NCBI GenBank assembly: GCA_022615215.1
Contig: JAKEHD010000447.1
Coordinates: forward strand, 1 to 13,118
Direction of reading: 5' to 3'
DNA from: Blastocatellia bacterium
GTDB lineage: Bacteria > Acidobacteriota > Blastocatellia > UBA7656
DNA length: 13,118 bases
Part shown: positions 6,224 through 13,118 of the stretch, one piece after another
How positions within the stretch are numbered: the first letter of the stretch is position 1
Layout of the letters: each line of letters starts with the position of its first letter
Made by a program: the position numbers and the translations under genes
The notes under the pieces: model-generated
The model's database searches: none
Told to the model about the DNA's origin: nothing
The model's input: only the letters and a program-made list of their open reading frames with translations

Positions 6224-8638
6224 TCATTCATACCGCAGCGCCTCCATGGGGTCTACTTTCATAGCGCGGCGCGCGGGCAGGTAGCAGGCCGCAAACGCCA
6301 CCGCCGCAAGCATTATCGAGACCGCCGCAAAAGTGAGCGGGTCGGTTGCGCTCACGCCGAAAAGCAGATTCGACAGGAATCTGGTGAGCGCGAAAGATGC
6401 TATCAAGCCGATGCCGATTCCTGCCAGCGTAAGAGCAAGGCCGTTTCCTACTATCAACTTGAATATATCCCGCCGCCCTGCGCCGAGCGCCTGTCGTATT
6501 CCTATTTCGTGCGTGCGCCGGCTCACGGAATAACTTATCACTCCGTAAAGCCCCACTGCCGCAAGCAGTGCCGCAAGCGCGGCAAACAATCCGAGCAGGA
6601 TGGTTCGAAAGCGCGGCTGGGCTACGGAATCCGAAATGTAAAACTCAAGCGGACGAACGTCTTCCATCGGCAAGTTCTTATCCATCGCCTGCACTTGAGT
6701 TCGCACCGCAGCGACAAGGGTCGAAGGGTCTGCGGTCGTTCGTAGGGCGAGAAACATCTCGCGCGAGAAAGGATATTGCTGATGAGGCATATAGACCTCC
6801 GGCAGTATCTCCTCGTCGAGTCCGAAATGGCGAATGTCGCCAATCACTCCCACGACCGCGCGCCAGGGTTCTTCATCGGCGTCGCCCCACTTGAACTGCT
6901 TTCCTAAAGGGTCTTCACCGGGCCAGAACTGACGCGCCATCGTTTCATTTATAATGACGACGGGCGGGCCTTCAGCGTTATCAGCGTCGGTGAAAGATCT
7001 ACCTTTTACTATCCGCGCCCCCATTGCGCGAAAGTAATCCGGCGTCGCGGTGCGGGATTCGGCGCAGGGTTCGTTGTCGGGCGTGAAGGGCGCGCGGTCG
7101 GCCAGAGAAAAAGAGTCGCAAGAACTCGAAGGGCCTAGCGGAATGCGGTCGACCGCTCCCACTGAAACCACTCCCGGAAGGTCGCTGATCTTATCGCTCA
7201 ACTCCTGATAGAAGACCCCGACCTGTCTGGCTCTTTCGTAACGCGAGCGTGGAAGCGACAATCTCAACGTGAGAACATTTTCGGCATTGAATCCCGGATC
7301 GACACTGAGCAAACGGTCGAAGCTACGAATGAGCAGCCCCGACCCCACGAGCAACATAAGCGCGAGCGCCACCTGCCCTATTACGAGCGCGGCGCGCAGG
7401 CGGCTCCCCGTGCCGGTCGCTGTGTGGCTGCCTTCTTTGAGCGCCTGTTGAGGGTTCGAGCGAGAGAGCAACAGCGAAGGCACGACCCCGAAGAGCAGTC
7501 CCGTGAAGAGAGAGACCGTAGCGTTGAAGCCGAGCAGACGTCCGTCGACTCCTAACAGGTCGAGTCCCGGCAATGCGAGATCAGTCGGCATGATAGAGAG
7601 GAGAATATCTATGCCCCACAGCGCGAGCAGCAGCCCCGCGGCTCCGCCCATAAGCGCAAGCAGCAGGCTCTCTGTCAGCAACTGTCGAACGAGTCGCCAT
7701 CGGCTGGCTCCCATAGCCGTGCGGATTGCTATCTCACGAGCGCGCCCGCTCGCACGAGCAAGCATGAGATTAGCGACATTTGCGCAGGCGATGAGCAGAA
7801 GGAAACCTACGCTTGCGAGCAAGACGAGCAGAGCCTGCCGCGCAGGACCTGACATGGACTCGTGCAGAGGGATCAAGAGCGCCCCGTATCCGGTATTGGT
7901 ATTGGGATACTGTTTTTCGAGCGCGGAGGCTATCGCAGTCATCTCCGCCTGCGCCTGAGTGAGCGGAACGTCGGGCTTGAGGCGGGCGATTGAATGAAGC
8001 CAGTGTCCTCCGCGACCCATGCGCGGGGTGATTATCAAATTCGCCCAAAGTTCCGGCTCCTCTGTTTCATAGCGCGGAGAGCGGAACTCCGGCGGCATTA
8101 TCCCTACGACCGTCATGGATTCATCTTCGAAATTCAGGCTCTGTCCTATTATCTTCAGATCCCCGCCGAACCGCCTTTCCCATAGTCCGTGACTCAATAT
8201 GACGAAAGGTTGCGCGTCGGCCTCCGAATCGCCCGGCAGGAAGGTGCGGCCGTAGAGCGGCGTCGCTTGAAGGACGGAGAAGAAATCGGTCGTCACGCGC
8301 AGGCCCCGAAACGTTTCGCCCCTCTCCCCGCCCGTGTATGTGTATGAAGACGAGGTAAAGGCGGCTATGTGGTCGAAGACTTTATTTTGCGCGCGCCAAT
8401 CTTTGAAGTCCTGCGGGCTGACATTGCCCGGTCCCTCGCTGTCTGTTTCATAGACGCGAACCAGTCGGTTCGAATCCCTGTAGGGAAGGGGGCGGAGCAG
8501 GACCGCATTTATGACGCTGAAGATAGCCGTACACGCGCCTATTCCGAGAGCGAGAGTCAGGACGGCTATGAGCGCAAATCCCGGTTTCCCGGTCAGTATG
8601 CGAACGGCGTAACGCAAATCTTGAAATAAAGTCTCCAT
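6224..8638 (-). CDS. ADOP-family ABC transporter permease C (MacB/FtsX type), first gene of the cluster
   Basis: 804 aa from the chosen start. Same eight-TM, two-domain plan: DLRYAVRIL near 7, ALGIGACTAIFSV near 30, ACANVANLMLARA near 284, REIAIRTAMGAS and HEIGIRQALGAG as the two coupling-helix motifs, ending RRAMKVDPMEALRYE. It is more divergent from A and B than they are from each other (for example SRRTHEIG in place of TQHTREIG). Two cysteines about 18 residues apart in the second extracytoplasmic domain (near 507 and 525) could form a disulfide; permeases A and B lack them there. Two adjacent ATG codons exist (8641 and 8638). GGAGG at 8645-8649 is 3 nt from the first but 6 nt from the second, so I prefer 8638. 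A sigma54-like promoter sequence lies just upstream. No ATPase gene is adjacent. Confidence 0.9.
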   Translation of the reverse strand: METLFQDLRYAVRILTGKPGFALIAVLTLALGIGACTAIFSVINAVLLRPLPYRDSNRLVRVYETDSEGPGNVSPQDFKDWRAQNKVFDHIAAFTSSSYTYTGGERGETFRGLRVTTDFFSVLQATPLYGRTFLPGDSEADAQPFVILSHGLWERRFGGDLKIIGQSLNFEDESMTVVGIMPPEFRSPRYETEEPELWANLIITPRMGRGGHWLHSIARLKPDVPLTQAQAEMTAIASALEKQYPNTNTGYGALLIPLHESMSGPARQALLVLLASVGFLLLIACANVANLMLARASGRAREIAIRTAMGASRWRLVRQLLTESLLLALMGGAAGLLLALWGIDILLSIMPTDLALPGLDLLGVDGRLLGFNATVSLFTGLLFGVVPSLLLSRSNPQQALKEGSHTATGTGSRLRAALVIGQVALALMLLVGSGLLIRSFDRLLSVDPGFNAENVLTLRLSLPRSRYERARQVGVFYQELSDKISDLPGVVSVGAVDRIPLGPSSSCDSFSLADRAPFTPDNEPCAESRTATPDYFRAMGARIVKGRSFTDADNAEGPPVVIINETMARQFWPGEDPLGKQFKWGDADEEPWRAVVGVIGDIRHFGLDEEILPEVYMPHQQYPFSREMFLALRTTADPSTLVAAVRTQVQAMDKNLPMEDVRPLEFYISDSVAQPRFRTILLGLFAALAALLAAVGLYGVISYSVSRRTHEIGIRQALGAGRRDIFKLIVGNGLALTLAGIGIGLIASFALTRFLSNLLFGVSATDPLTFAAVSIMLAAVAFAACYLPARRAMKVDPMEALRYE

Positions 8639-8644
8639 CATTCA

Positions 8645-8649
8645 CCTCC
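8645..8649 (-). promoter_or_regulatory. Shine-Dalgarno of permease C
   Basis: GGAGG on the minus strand. The spacing of 6 nt to ATG 8638 is better than 3 nt to ATG 8641, so it favours the second Met. Confidence 0.65.
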
Positions 8650-8663
8650 ATAATCCAGACAAG

Positions 8664-8679
8664 ACCAAATAGCGTGCCA
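8664..8679 (-). promoter_or_regulatory. Sigma54-like promoter upstream of permease C
   Basis: The minus-strand sequence TGGCACGCTATTTGGT matches the consensus TGGCACG-N4-TTGCW in the whole -24 half and in TTG of the -12 half; the final C is G here. The predicted transcript start is near 8653. That leaves a 15-nt leader which still contains the GGAGG site, a geometry that fits a real promoter. The -12 C is normally well conserved, so its loss is the main doubt. Confidence 0.45.
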
Positions 8680-9082
8680 TCGCAGCAGGCTGGATTAGCC
8701 TTTTGAATGCTTTGGTTTGCGACAAGAGGAATCAAGAAGGGCGGGACCATAGTGTACGTTTATGGGACTGAGGATTCCCGTGTTCGAACCTGCGACGACA
8801 GCAGACGACATTATGTTTCATCGACCGGGAACACAAGCGTGGTGTTGTCGAAAACGCTGCCCTCGATAGCTTTCAGGACTCGCCTGTCGAACGGAGATGA
8901 GGCTCGGCGTGCAGACTATCTCAAAGCCGATGGGCGGATTTTGAATTTCCGCGCGGCTCATTCGATAAAATGTGCCGGGCGCGTAACATATTCCGGTACT
9001 TTAAACTGTATAGAGATTTGCCAGTGCCGAATACTTTATTGCCAGGCTACTTGCTATCCAGTAACCGGTCACACTTGAAATA
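8680..9082. other. Gene-free part of the divergent intergenic region
   Basis: About 400 nt with no supported gene. A 123-codon open frame on the plus strand (8707-9078) has no ribosome binding site, a Cys-rich tail unlike the neighbouring proteins and no recognisable family. A GTTCGAACC core near 8780 recalls a tRNA T-loop, but the flanking arms do not pair. A near-palindrome GTAACCGGTCAC (9061-9072, 10 of 12 symmetric) is the only dyad I noted in this part. The remainder appears to be untranslated spacer. Confidence 0.5.
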
Positions 9083-9102
9083 TCGAGTGATTTGAAACTC
9101 GA
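9083..9102. promoter_or_regulatory. Dyad upstream of the sigma54-like site (possible activator site)
   Basis: TCGAGT and ACTCGA form a perfect 6-bp inverted repeat with an 8-nt spacer, overlapped by two direct TTGAAA copies (9075-9080 and 9092-9097). Its centre lies about 105 nt upstream of the predicted start at 9197, within the usual range for a sigma54 enhancer-binding activator. It could equally be a chance hairpin. Confidence 0.3.
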
Positions 9103-9150
9103 CCACAAGCAAACGGTTGGAAATCAGCAGTTAAAGAGGCGGTTGATTAT

Positions 9151-9166
9151 ATTCGGCCGGCTGAAT
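9151..9166. promoter_or_regulatory. Near-palindrome abutting the -24 element
   Basis: ATTCGGCCGGCTGAAT is symmetric at 14 of 16 positions and ends 4 nt before the TGGCAC element. The position suits an operator or DNA-bending site. Protein partner unknown. Confidence 0.3.
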
Positions 9167-9170
9167 GTTC

Positions 9171-9186
9171 TGGCACAGTGTGTGCA
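9171..9186 (+). promoter_or_regulatory. Sigma54-like promoter upstream of the SBBP gene
   Basis: TGGCACAGTGTGTGCA matches 10 of the 12 fixed positions of TGGCACG-N4-TTGCA, with the invariant GG and GC dinucleotides at the correct 10-nt gap. The predicted transcript start is near 9197, giving an 87-nt leader before ATG 9284. No competing good sigma70 pair is obvious nearby. Confidence 0.5.
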
Positions 9187-9267
9187 ACCTTCCGGCACAG
9201 CCCGTGTGATTATAACTGACAAAAATTTAAGGAACGCTCAAGTTCTCAAAGAAAATGTCGCATACTG

Positions 9268-9275
9268 AAGGAGGT
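9268..9275 (+). promoter_or_regulatory. Strong Shine-Dalgarno of the SBBP gene
   Basis: AAGGAGGT, a full anti-16S match, 8 nt before ATG 9284. It fixes the start and implies efficient translation of the N-terminal part. Confidence 0.85.
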
Positions 9276-9283
9276 CCGGTCAC

Positions 9284-10384
9284 ATGGAGATTTCAGCAAG
9301 TTTCAAAAACCGCCCTGTCGCTCTGAAAGCCGGGATATTATGGTTGACGGCATTGCTGGCCTTTCAGGTTCTTCCGACGCTTCCCATTCCGGCAAGAGAT
9401 GTAAAGCCGTCGAATTCCTCATACGAAACCATCTCATCGACTTCGTTGAAAGCGAAAGAGTCTTACGGCAAATTGCCTCTCAGCTTCGAAGAGAACCGGG
9501 GACAGGCGGGTTCGCGGGTGAAGTTCATATCTCGCGGCGACGGTTACACGCTCTTTCTGACCGCAACCGAAGCAGTATTGAAATTGCGCGCCGGGAGGGA
9601 GAGCATACGTGATAGAGAAGATAAACTTTCCGGCCCGAATCCCACAGTCAGCAACCAGCAATTCTCCGTGCTGCGCGTGAAGCTTGCAGGAGGGGCTTCC
9701 TCTCCGCAGGCGGAAGGCATAGACAGGCTGCCCGGCAACAATAACTACCTCATCGAAGGCGATCCTGAAAAATGGCGCACTCAGGTTCCGACCTACGCAA
9801 GGGTGCGATACAGTGAGGTATATCCGGGCATAGACATGATCTACTACGGCGATCAGCGACAGTTGGAGTATGACTTCGTTTTAGCTCCGGGAGCCGATTC
9901 CAGAGCGATAAGGCTTGCCTTCGAGGGGACGCGAGAGCTTCGATTGGATGAGCAGGGCGATCTCTTGTTAGAGACCAGTGCGGGTGAGATTCGTCAGCGC
10001 AAACCTTTCGCCTATCAGATAGCCAACGGCATCAGGCAAGAGGTTGCCGTCTCCTATTGCATAAAGAGTCGCAAAGAAGTCCGCTTTCAGTTGGGCGCGT
10101 ATGATCCGGGCAAGCAACTGATTATCGATCCGGTCTTGAGCTACGCCACATTTCTTGGCGGCAGTGGGTTCGATCAAGGAAACGACATTGCGGTCGATTC
10201 GGACGGAAACGTATATGTGACCGGATATACCCTCTCGGCTGACTTTCCTGTGATGAAGGATGTTTTTCAAAACGCTTCCGGGAGCAGTTCTGATGTTTTC
10301 GTCGCGAAATTGAATTCCGAGGCACTGCTCTCATTTACTCTACATACCTCGGCGGTGAGAGCATGGATATGGGTGAGGCCATAG
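9284..10384 (+). CDS. SBBP-repeat secreted protein, N-terminal part (frameshifted)
   Basis: 366 codons as read, of which residues 1-346 are authentic and the last 20 are out of frame. Residues 1-38 look like a signal peptide (basic start, hydrophobic GILWLTALLAFQVL about 17-30). Residues about 61-283 are the N-terminal domain typical of SBBP proteins: LPLSFEENRGQAG (64-76), LPGNNNYLIEGDPEKW (149-164), YPGIDMIYYGDQRQLEYDF (180-198), then IIDPVLSYATFLGG (280-293) leading into the first beta-propeller repeat with AVDSDGNVYVTG. The protein continues in another frame from 10321, and with one G restored the product would be 1229 aa. It is probably exported and surface-associated; the molecular function of the family is not established. 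It is transcribed divergently from the permease cluster, with a strong ribosome binding site and a sigma54-like promoter. Confidence 0.85.
   Translation: MEISASFKNRPVALKAGILWLTALLAFQVLPTLPIPARDVKPSNSSYETISSTSLKAKESYGKLPLSFEENRGQAGSRVKFISRGDGYTLFLTATEAVLKLRAGRESIRDREDKLSGPNPTVSNQQFSVLRVKLAGGASSPQAEGIDRLPGNNNYLIEGDPEKWRTQVPTYARVRYSEVYPGIDMIYYGDQRQLEYDFVLAPGADSRAIRLAFEGTRELRLDEQGDLLLETSAGEIRQRKPFAYQIANGIRQEVAVSYCIKSRKEVRFQLGAYDPGKQLIIDPVLSYATFLGGSGFDQGNDIAVDSDGNVYVTGYTLSADFPVMKDVFQNASGSSSDVFVAKLNSEALLSFTLHTSAVRAWIWVRP
10319..10324 (+). other. Frameshift site in the SBBP gene (one G missing)
   Basis: The reading frame runs ..LNSE then drifts to ALLSFTLH. Adding one G to the GG at 10321-10322 gives LNSEGTALIYSTYLGG, which is the repeat seen four more times downstream, and joins the two open frames exactly. 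The local sequence CCGAGGCA is not a slippery heptamer. A sequencing or assembly error or a recent mutation is therefore likelier than programmed frameshifting. Confidence 0.85.
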
Positions 10385-12972
10385 CGGTCGATTCTTCAGG
10401 CAACGCTTACATTGCGGGAGAGACTTTTTCAGATAACTTTCCCGCAACACCGAATGCCTTTCAACCCTTTCGTCGCGGTGATATAGATGCCTTCGTGACA
10501 AAACTCAACCCTACGGGCAGCGGGCTGATTTATTCGACATACCTCGGAGGCGACGTCGTAAACGATCCGAACACCTGCTTTTCAATCGGCATCGCGAGCC
10601 AGAACCGCGCCTTCGACATCGCAGTAGACAGTTTCGGCAATGCTTACGTGACCGGCAGCACCAACACCTCTAACTTCCCTACGACAGTCAACGCCATCAA
10701 GACCGGCAACGATGGGGATTGTTGCAGTTCCGGCACCATAGACCCCGACACCTTTCACTGCACCGACGCTTTTGTGGCGAAGCTCGACAGGTCAGGCTCA
10801 CGTCTCATTTATTCTACATACCTGGGCGGCCGAGGCGACGACGTAGGCAACTCCATAGCGATTGACCCTGCGGGGAACGCTTACGTTACAGGTAACACCG
10901 AGGCGCGCGACTTTCCAACTGTGAACGCTTTACAGCCAGCTTCGGGAGGCCGCCTCGATGCTTTCGTTGCGAAGCTGAATCAGGAAGGCAGCGCCCTTCT
11001 ATATTCCACTTACTTCGGCGGCATAAGTATTGAATCGGGTAATGCCATAACAGTGAACCCTTCAGGCAATGCCTACATTACGGGTGCCATCTACTCAACC
11101 GAGTTGCCCGCCACGCCGGGCGCGCTTCAACCTATCAACAGCAGCGCCATCGCATTCAAGAGTACAGACGGCGGAAGCCGCTGGTTCCAAAGTCATAAAG
11201 GGCTGCCTGGCAATATCAATGTTGCGGCTTTAGCTGTAGACCCTTCCAACTCGTCCAGAGTTTACGCAGGCGCCTCGCTCGGCATCTTCATCAGCGAGGA
11301 TGGCGGAAATAGTTGGAGCCTCCAGAGAGATATTTCATCGTTTGGGCCAGTCGTATTATTCCTGGGGTTTCATGAGCGAAACCCGGCTACGGCCTATGTA
11401 ATGACCGATTTGGATTTCTTTTTCCCGGCGATCTCTAAGACCACTGATGGCGGACTGACCTGGAATGCAGGCGGCGGAGAAATAAATTCGCCAAACGGGA
11501 TTGCTCGAAATATTAGGAGCGTTAAGGTTGATCCCACTGACGCTTCGATTTTATATGCCGCTACTGATGTCGGGTTTGTGAAGAGCACAAATAGCGGAGG
11601 CTCCTGGAGTTTGATAGGCAAGGGGCTACCCGGCCGCTTCGGCAATGTGCTTGCAATAGACCCCATGAGCAGTTCCACGCTTTATGCGGAATCTCGAAAT
11701 ATCCTTTTCAAGAGCGCCAACGGGGGAAAGAGATGGCAGGAGACCGGGCTTGGTGAGACTCCCGTGCAATCGGTCACCTTCGACCCGAGGACGCCCTCGA
11801 CAGTGTATGCCACAGGCGTCGGCATATTCAAAAGCACCGACAGCGGAGAGACCTGGCAGACCATCGAGAACAACCTTCCATTCGCTCTGGTCGGCAGACT
11901 GCTCATAGATCCGGCGAATCCATCCATTATTTACACATCAAGCTTCAAGAGTACGGATGGCGGAAGAAATTGGCAGGCAATCGCTATAGCCCCTCTGGCG
12001 ATAGATCCGAATAATATGGCCACGCTTTACGGCGGCGGCAGCAGCGGGTCGGATGCTTTTGTGGCGAAGCTGAATGCGGCAGGCTCTGCTTTCAACTTTT
12101 TCACATATCTCGGCGGCGGCTTTAGTGACAGCGGCACCGCGATAGCCCTCGGAGCGGCGGGCCATGTCTATGTGACCGGAATGACCTCTTCGCGCGATTT
12201 CCCTGTAAAGAATGGCTTTCAGCCTGACCTGCCGGAATTCGGTTTCGTGGCGAAGTTGAATCCATCGGGCACCGATGCGATTTATTCCTCTTACCTGGGC
12301 GGCGCAAGCATCGCTGTAGACGACGCGGGCAGCGCCTACCTGGTGGGAAGAGCTTTCGATAATTTCCCGACGAAGAACGCCCTTCAGCCTGCTTTCGGCG
12401 GCATAGTAGATGTCTTCGTCGCCAAAATCTCCGAAATACCTCCTGTCGGCCCGCCTCCTCAAATACTGAGCGTGACCCCATCTTCCGGCCCGACGACAGG
12501 TCAGACCGAAGTTATCATCAGCGGGGCGAATTTCGTTGCAGGGGCTGATGTGAGCATCGGCGGCCTTCCTGCCAGGAACGTCGAGGTCATAAGCGCCTCT
12601 ACAATCAGGGCGATTACCGAATTTCACAATGTGGTCGAGCCGGTCAAAGTCGCGGTCATAAACCCCGACGGCCAGAGCAGCCTCCTCATCGACGGCTATA
12701 CTTATCTGGCGACTCCGCAGATCGATTCCGTGTTTATCGATGGCGAGCGATTGAAAGTATCCGGGCGGGGCTTTGATAAAAACGCCGTGATAGTGATCGA
12801 TGGAAAAGAGCAGAAGACGGAAAATAATTTACTCGGCCCAACGTCGAGTCTGACTCTCAAGAAAAAGAAGATTACCAGAAAGATAAAGCCGGGCCAGAGT
12901 GTCACCGTACAGGTCCGAAACTCCAACGGGTTGCTCTCCCAACCCTTCATCTATATGAGGCCCGTCAATTGA
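10363..12972 (+). CDS. SBBP-repeat secreted protein, C-terminal part: SBBP blades, Asp-box insert, IPT/TIG domains
   Basis: 869 codons from the first ATG in frame; the true join is at 10321 and this ATG is not a convincing independent start. In restored numbering, SBBP blades (Y-S-T-Y-L-G-G type) begin at 287, 352, 417, 510, 574, 939 and 1001. Blade 3 carries an extra segment of about 29 residues and four cysteines (432, 480, 481, 493). Blade 5 is interrupted by about 300 residues with seven Asp-boxes (S/T-x-D/N-x-G-x-x-W) at 627, 671, 720, 768, 811, 851 and 890. Blade 7 is short. An IPT/TIG domain follows (about 1059-1142; VTPSSGPTTGQTEVIISG), then a weaker TIG-like domain to the end. No C-terminal anchor or sorting signal is seen. 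Such proteins are taken to be extracellular binding or adhesion modules, which is inference. Confidence 0.85.
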   Translation: MDMGEAIAVDSSGNAYIAGETFSDNFPATPNAFQPFRRGDIDAFVTKLNPTGSGLIYSTYLGGDVVNDPNTCFSIGIASQNRAFDIAVDSFGNAYVTGSTNTSNFPTTVNAIKTGNDGDCCSSGTIDPDTFHCTDAFVAKLDRSGSRLIYSTYLGGRGDDVGNSIAIDPAGNAYVTGNTEARDFPTVNALQPASGGRLDAFVAKLNQEGSALLYSTYFGGISIESGNAITVNPSGNAYITGAIYSTELPATPGALQPINSSAIAFKSTDGGSRWFQSHKGLPGNINVAALAVDPSNSSRVYAGASLGIFISEDGGNSWSLQRDISSFGPVVLFLGFHERNPATAYVMTDLDFFFPAISKTTDGGLTWNAGGGEINSPNGIARNIRSVKVDPTDASILYAATDVGFVKSTNSGGSWSLIGKGLPGRFGNVLAIDPMSSSTLYAESRNILFKSANGGKRWQETGLGETPVQSVTFDPRTPSTVYATGVGIFKSTDSGETWQTIENNLPFALVGRLLIDPANPSIIYTSSFKSTDGGRNWQAIAIAPLAIDPNNMATLYGGGSSGSDAFVAKLNAAGSAFNFFTYLGGGFSDSGTAIALGAAGHVYVTGMTSSRDFPVKNGFQPDLPEFGFVAKLNPSGTDAIYSSYLGGASIAVDDAGSAYLVGRAFDNFPTKNALQPAFGGIVDVFVAKISEIPPVGPPPQILSVTPSSGPTTGQTEVIISGANFVAGADVSIGGLPARNVEVISASTIRAITEFHNVVEPVKVAVINPDGQSSLLIDGYTYLATPQIDSVFIDGERLKVSGRGFDKNAVIVIDGKEQKTENNLLGPTSSLTLKKKKITRKIKPGQSVTVQVRNSNGLLSQPFIYMRPVN

Positions 12973-12973
12973 A

Positions 12974-13020
12974 CTGTCAGCGACAGAAGAAACAAATCCT
13001 CCGGCTTTCATAGTCCGGGG
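12974..13020 (+). terminator. Two weak stem-loops after the SBBP gene
   Basis: CTGTC-AGC-GACAG (12974-12986) starts 2 nt after the stop codon. CTCCGG (12999-13004) pairs with CCGGGG (13015-13020) across a 10-nt loop with one G-T pair. Neither is followed by a T-run, so terminator function is doubtful. Positions 13021-13118 show no gene or motif I can support. Confidence 0.25.
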
Positions 13021-13118
13021 CCAGCGCACCTGCGTGATATACTTTGCGCGGCAGGAAATGAAACTTTTCAACGAGAGTTGAAGGGTGTGCCCTCATTTGG
13101 AGTGCGGCGGCCCGGACG

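Noticed and set aside
8770..8800. tRNA-like T-loop core (GTTCGAACC)
   Set aside because: The flanking 5-nt arms do not pair on either strand, and no anticodon arm, D arm or acceptor stem can be assembled around it.
8707..9078. 123-codon plus-strand open frame in the divergent spacer
   Set aside because: No Shine-Dalgarno sequence, unusual Cys-rich composition and no family resemblance; it overlaps regulatory-looking DNA.
10319..10384. Programmed ribosomal frameshift in the SBBP gene
   Set aside because: There is no slippery heptamer or obvious downstream stimulator; a missing G explains the join exactly.

Overview
The window looks like a chromosomal piece of an Acidobacteriota genome, perhaps Blastocatellia-like. 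This rests on two family signatures: three tandem ADOP-type permeases (acidobacterial duplicated orphan permeases, MacB/FtsX type) and a large SBBP-repeat secreted protein. A third hint is spacers filled with short-period direct and inverted repeats. The taxonomic call is inference; no rRNA, tRNA or marker gene is present.

Layout. Positions 1-312 hold no gene but contain a CACAGAT-type repeat and a terminator-like stem-loop. A minus-strand cluster runs, in transcription order, from ADOP permease C (6224-8638) through permease B (3608-6028) and permease A (1053-3485) to a cytoplasmic YceI-family protein (313-873). The gaps between these genes are 195, 122 and 179 nt. Each is occupied by repeats or hairpins, so this is a loose co-directional cluster rather than a tight operon. 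No ATP-binding subunit (no Walker A protein) and no PadR-type regulator is encoded in the window. A 645-nt divergent intergenic region (8639-9283) separates the cluster from a plus-strand gene for a secreted SBBP/Asp-box/IPT protein (9284-12972). That gene is interrupted by a single-base frameshift near 10321. Positions 12973-13118 hold two weak stem-loops and no gene.

How the parts fit. Each permease is a fused dimer of MacB-like membrane halves, with 8 predicted TM segments and two large extracytoplasmic domains. Both coupling-helix motifs are retained, so they probably use an ATPase encoded elsewhere. The divergent spacer carries a sigma54-like -24/-12 sequence in front of each divergent gene, plus two dyad-symmetric sites near the plus-strand one. 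This suggests envelope/secretion genes under RpoN control, but it is only a sequence match.

Most notable points: (1) the SBBP protein, once the frameshift is restored (1229 aa), contains seven SBBP blades. The fifth is interrupted by about 300 residues carrying exactly seven Asp-box motifs, which suggests a seven-bladed propeller nested inside another. (2) The two spacers between the ADOP genes each hold a 16-nt hairpin with the same ACTA loop and closing pair but compensating stem changes. (3) Repeats in the spacers are nested inverted pairs built from 7-, 8- and 9-nt units.
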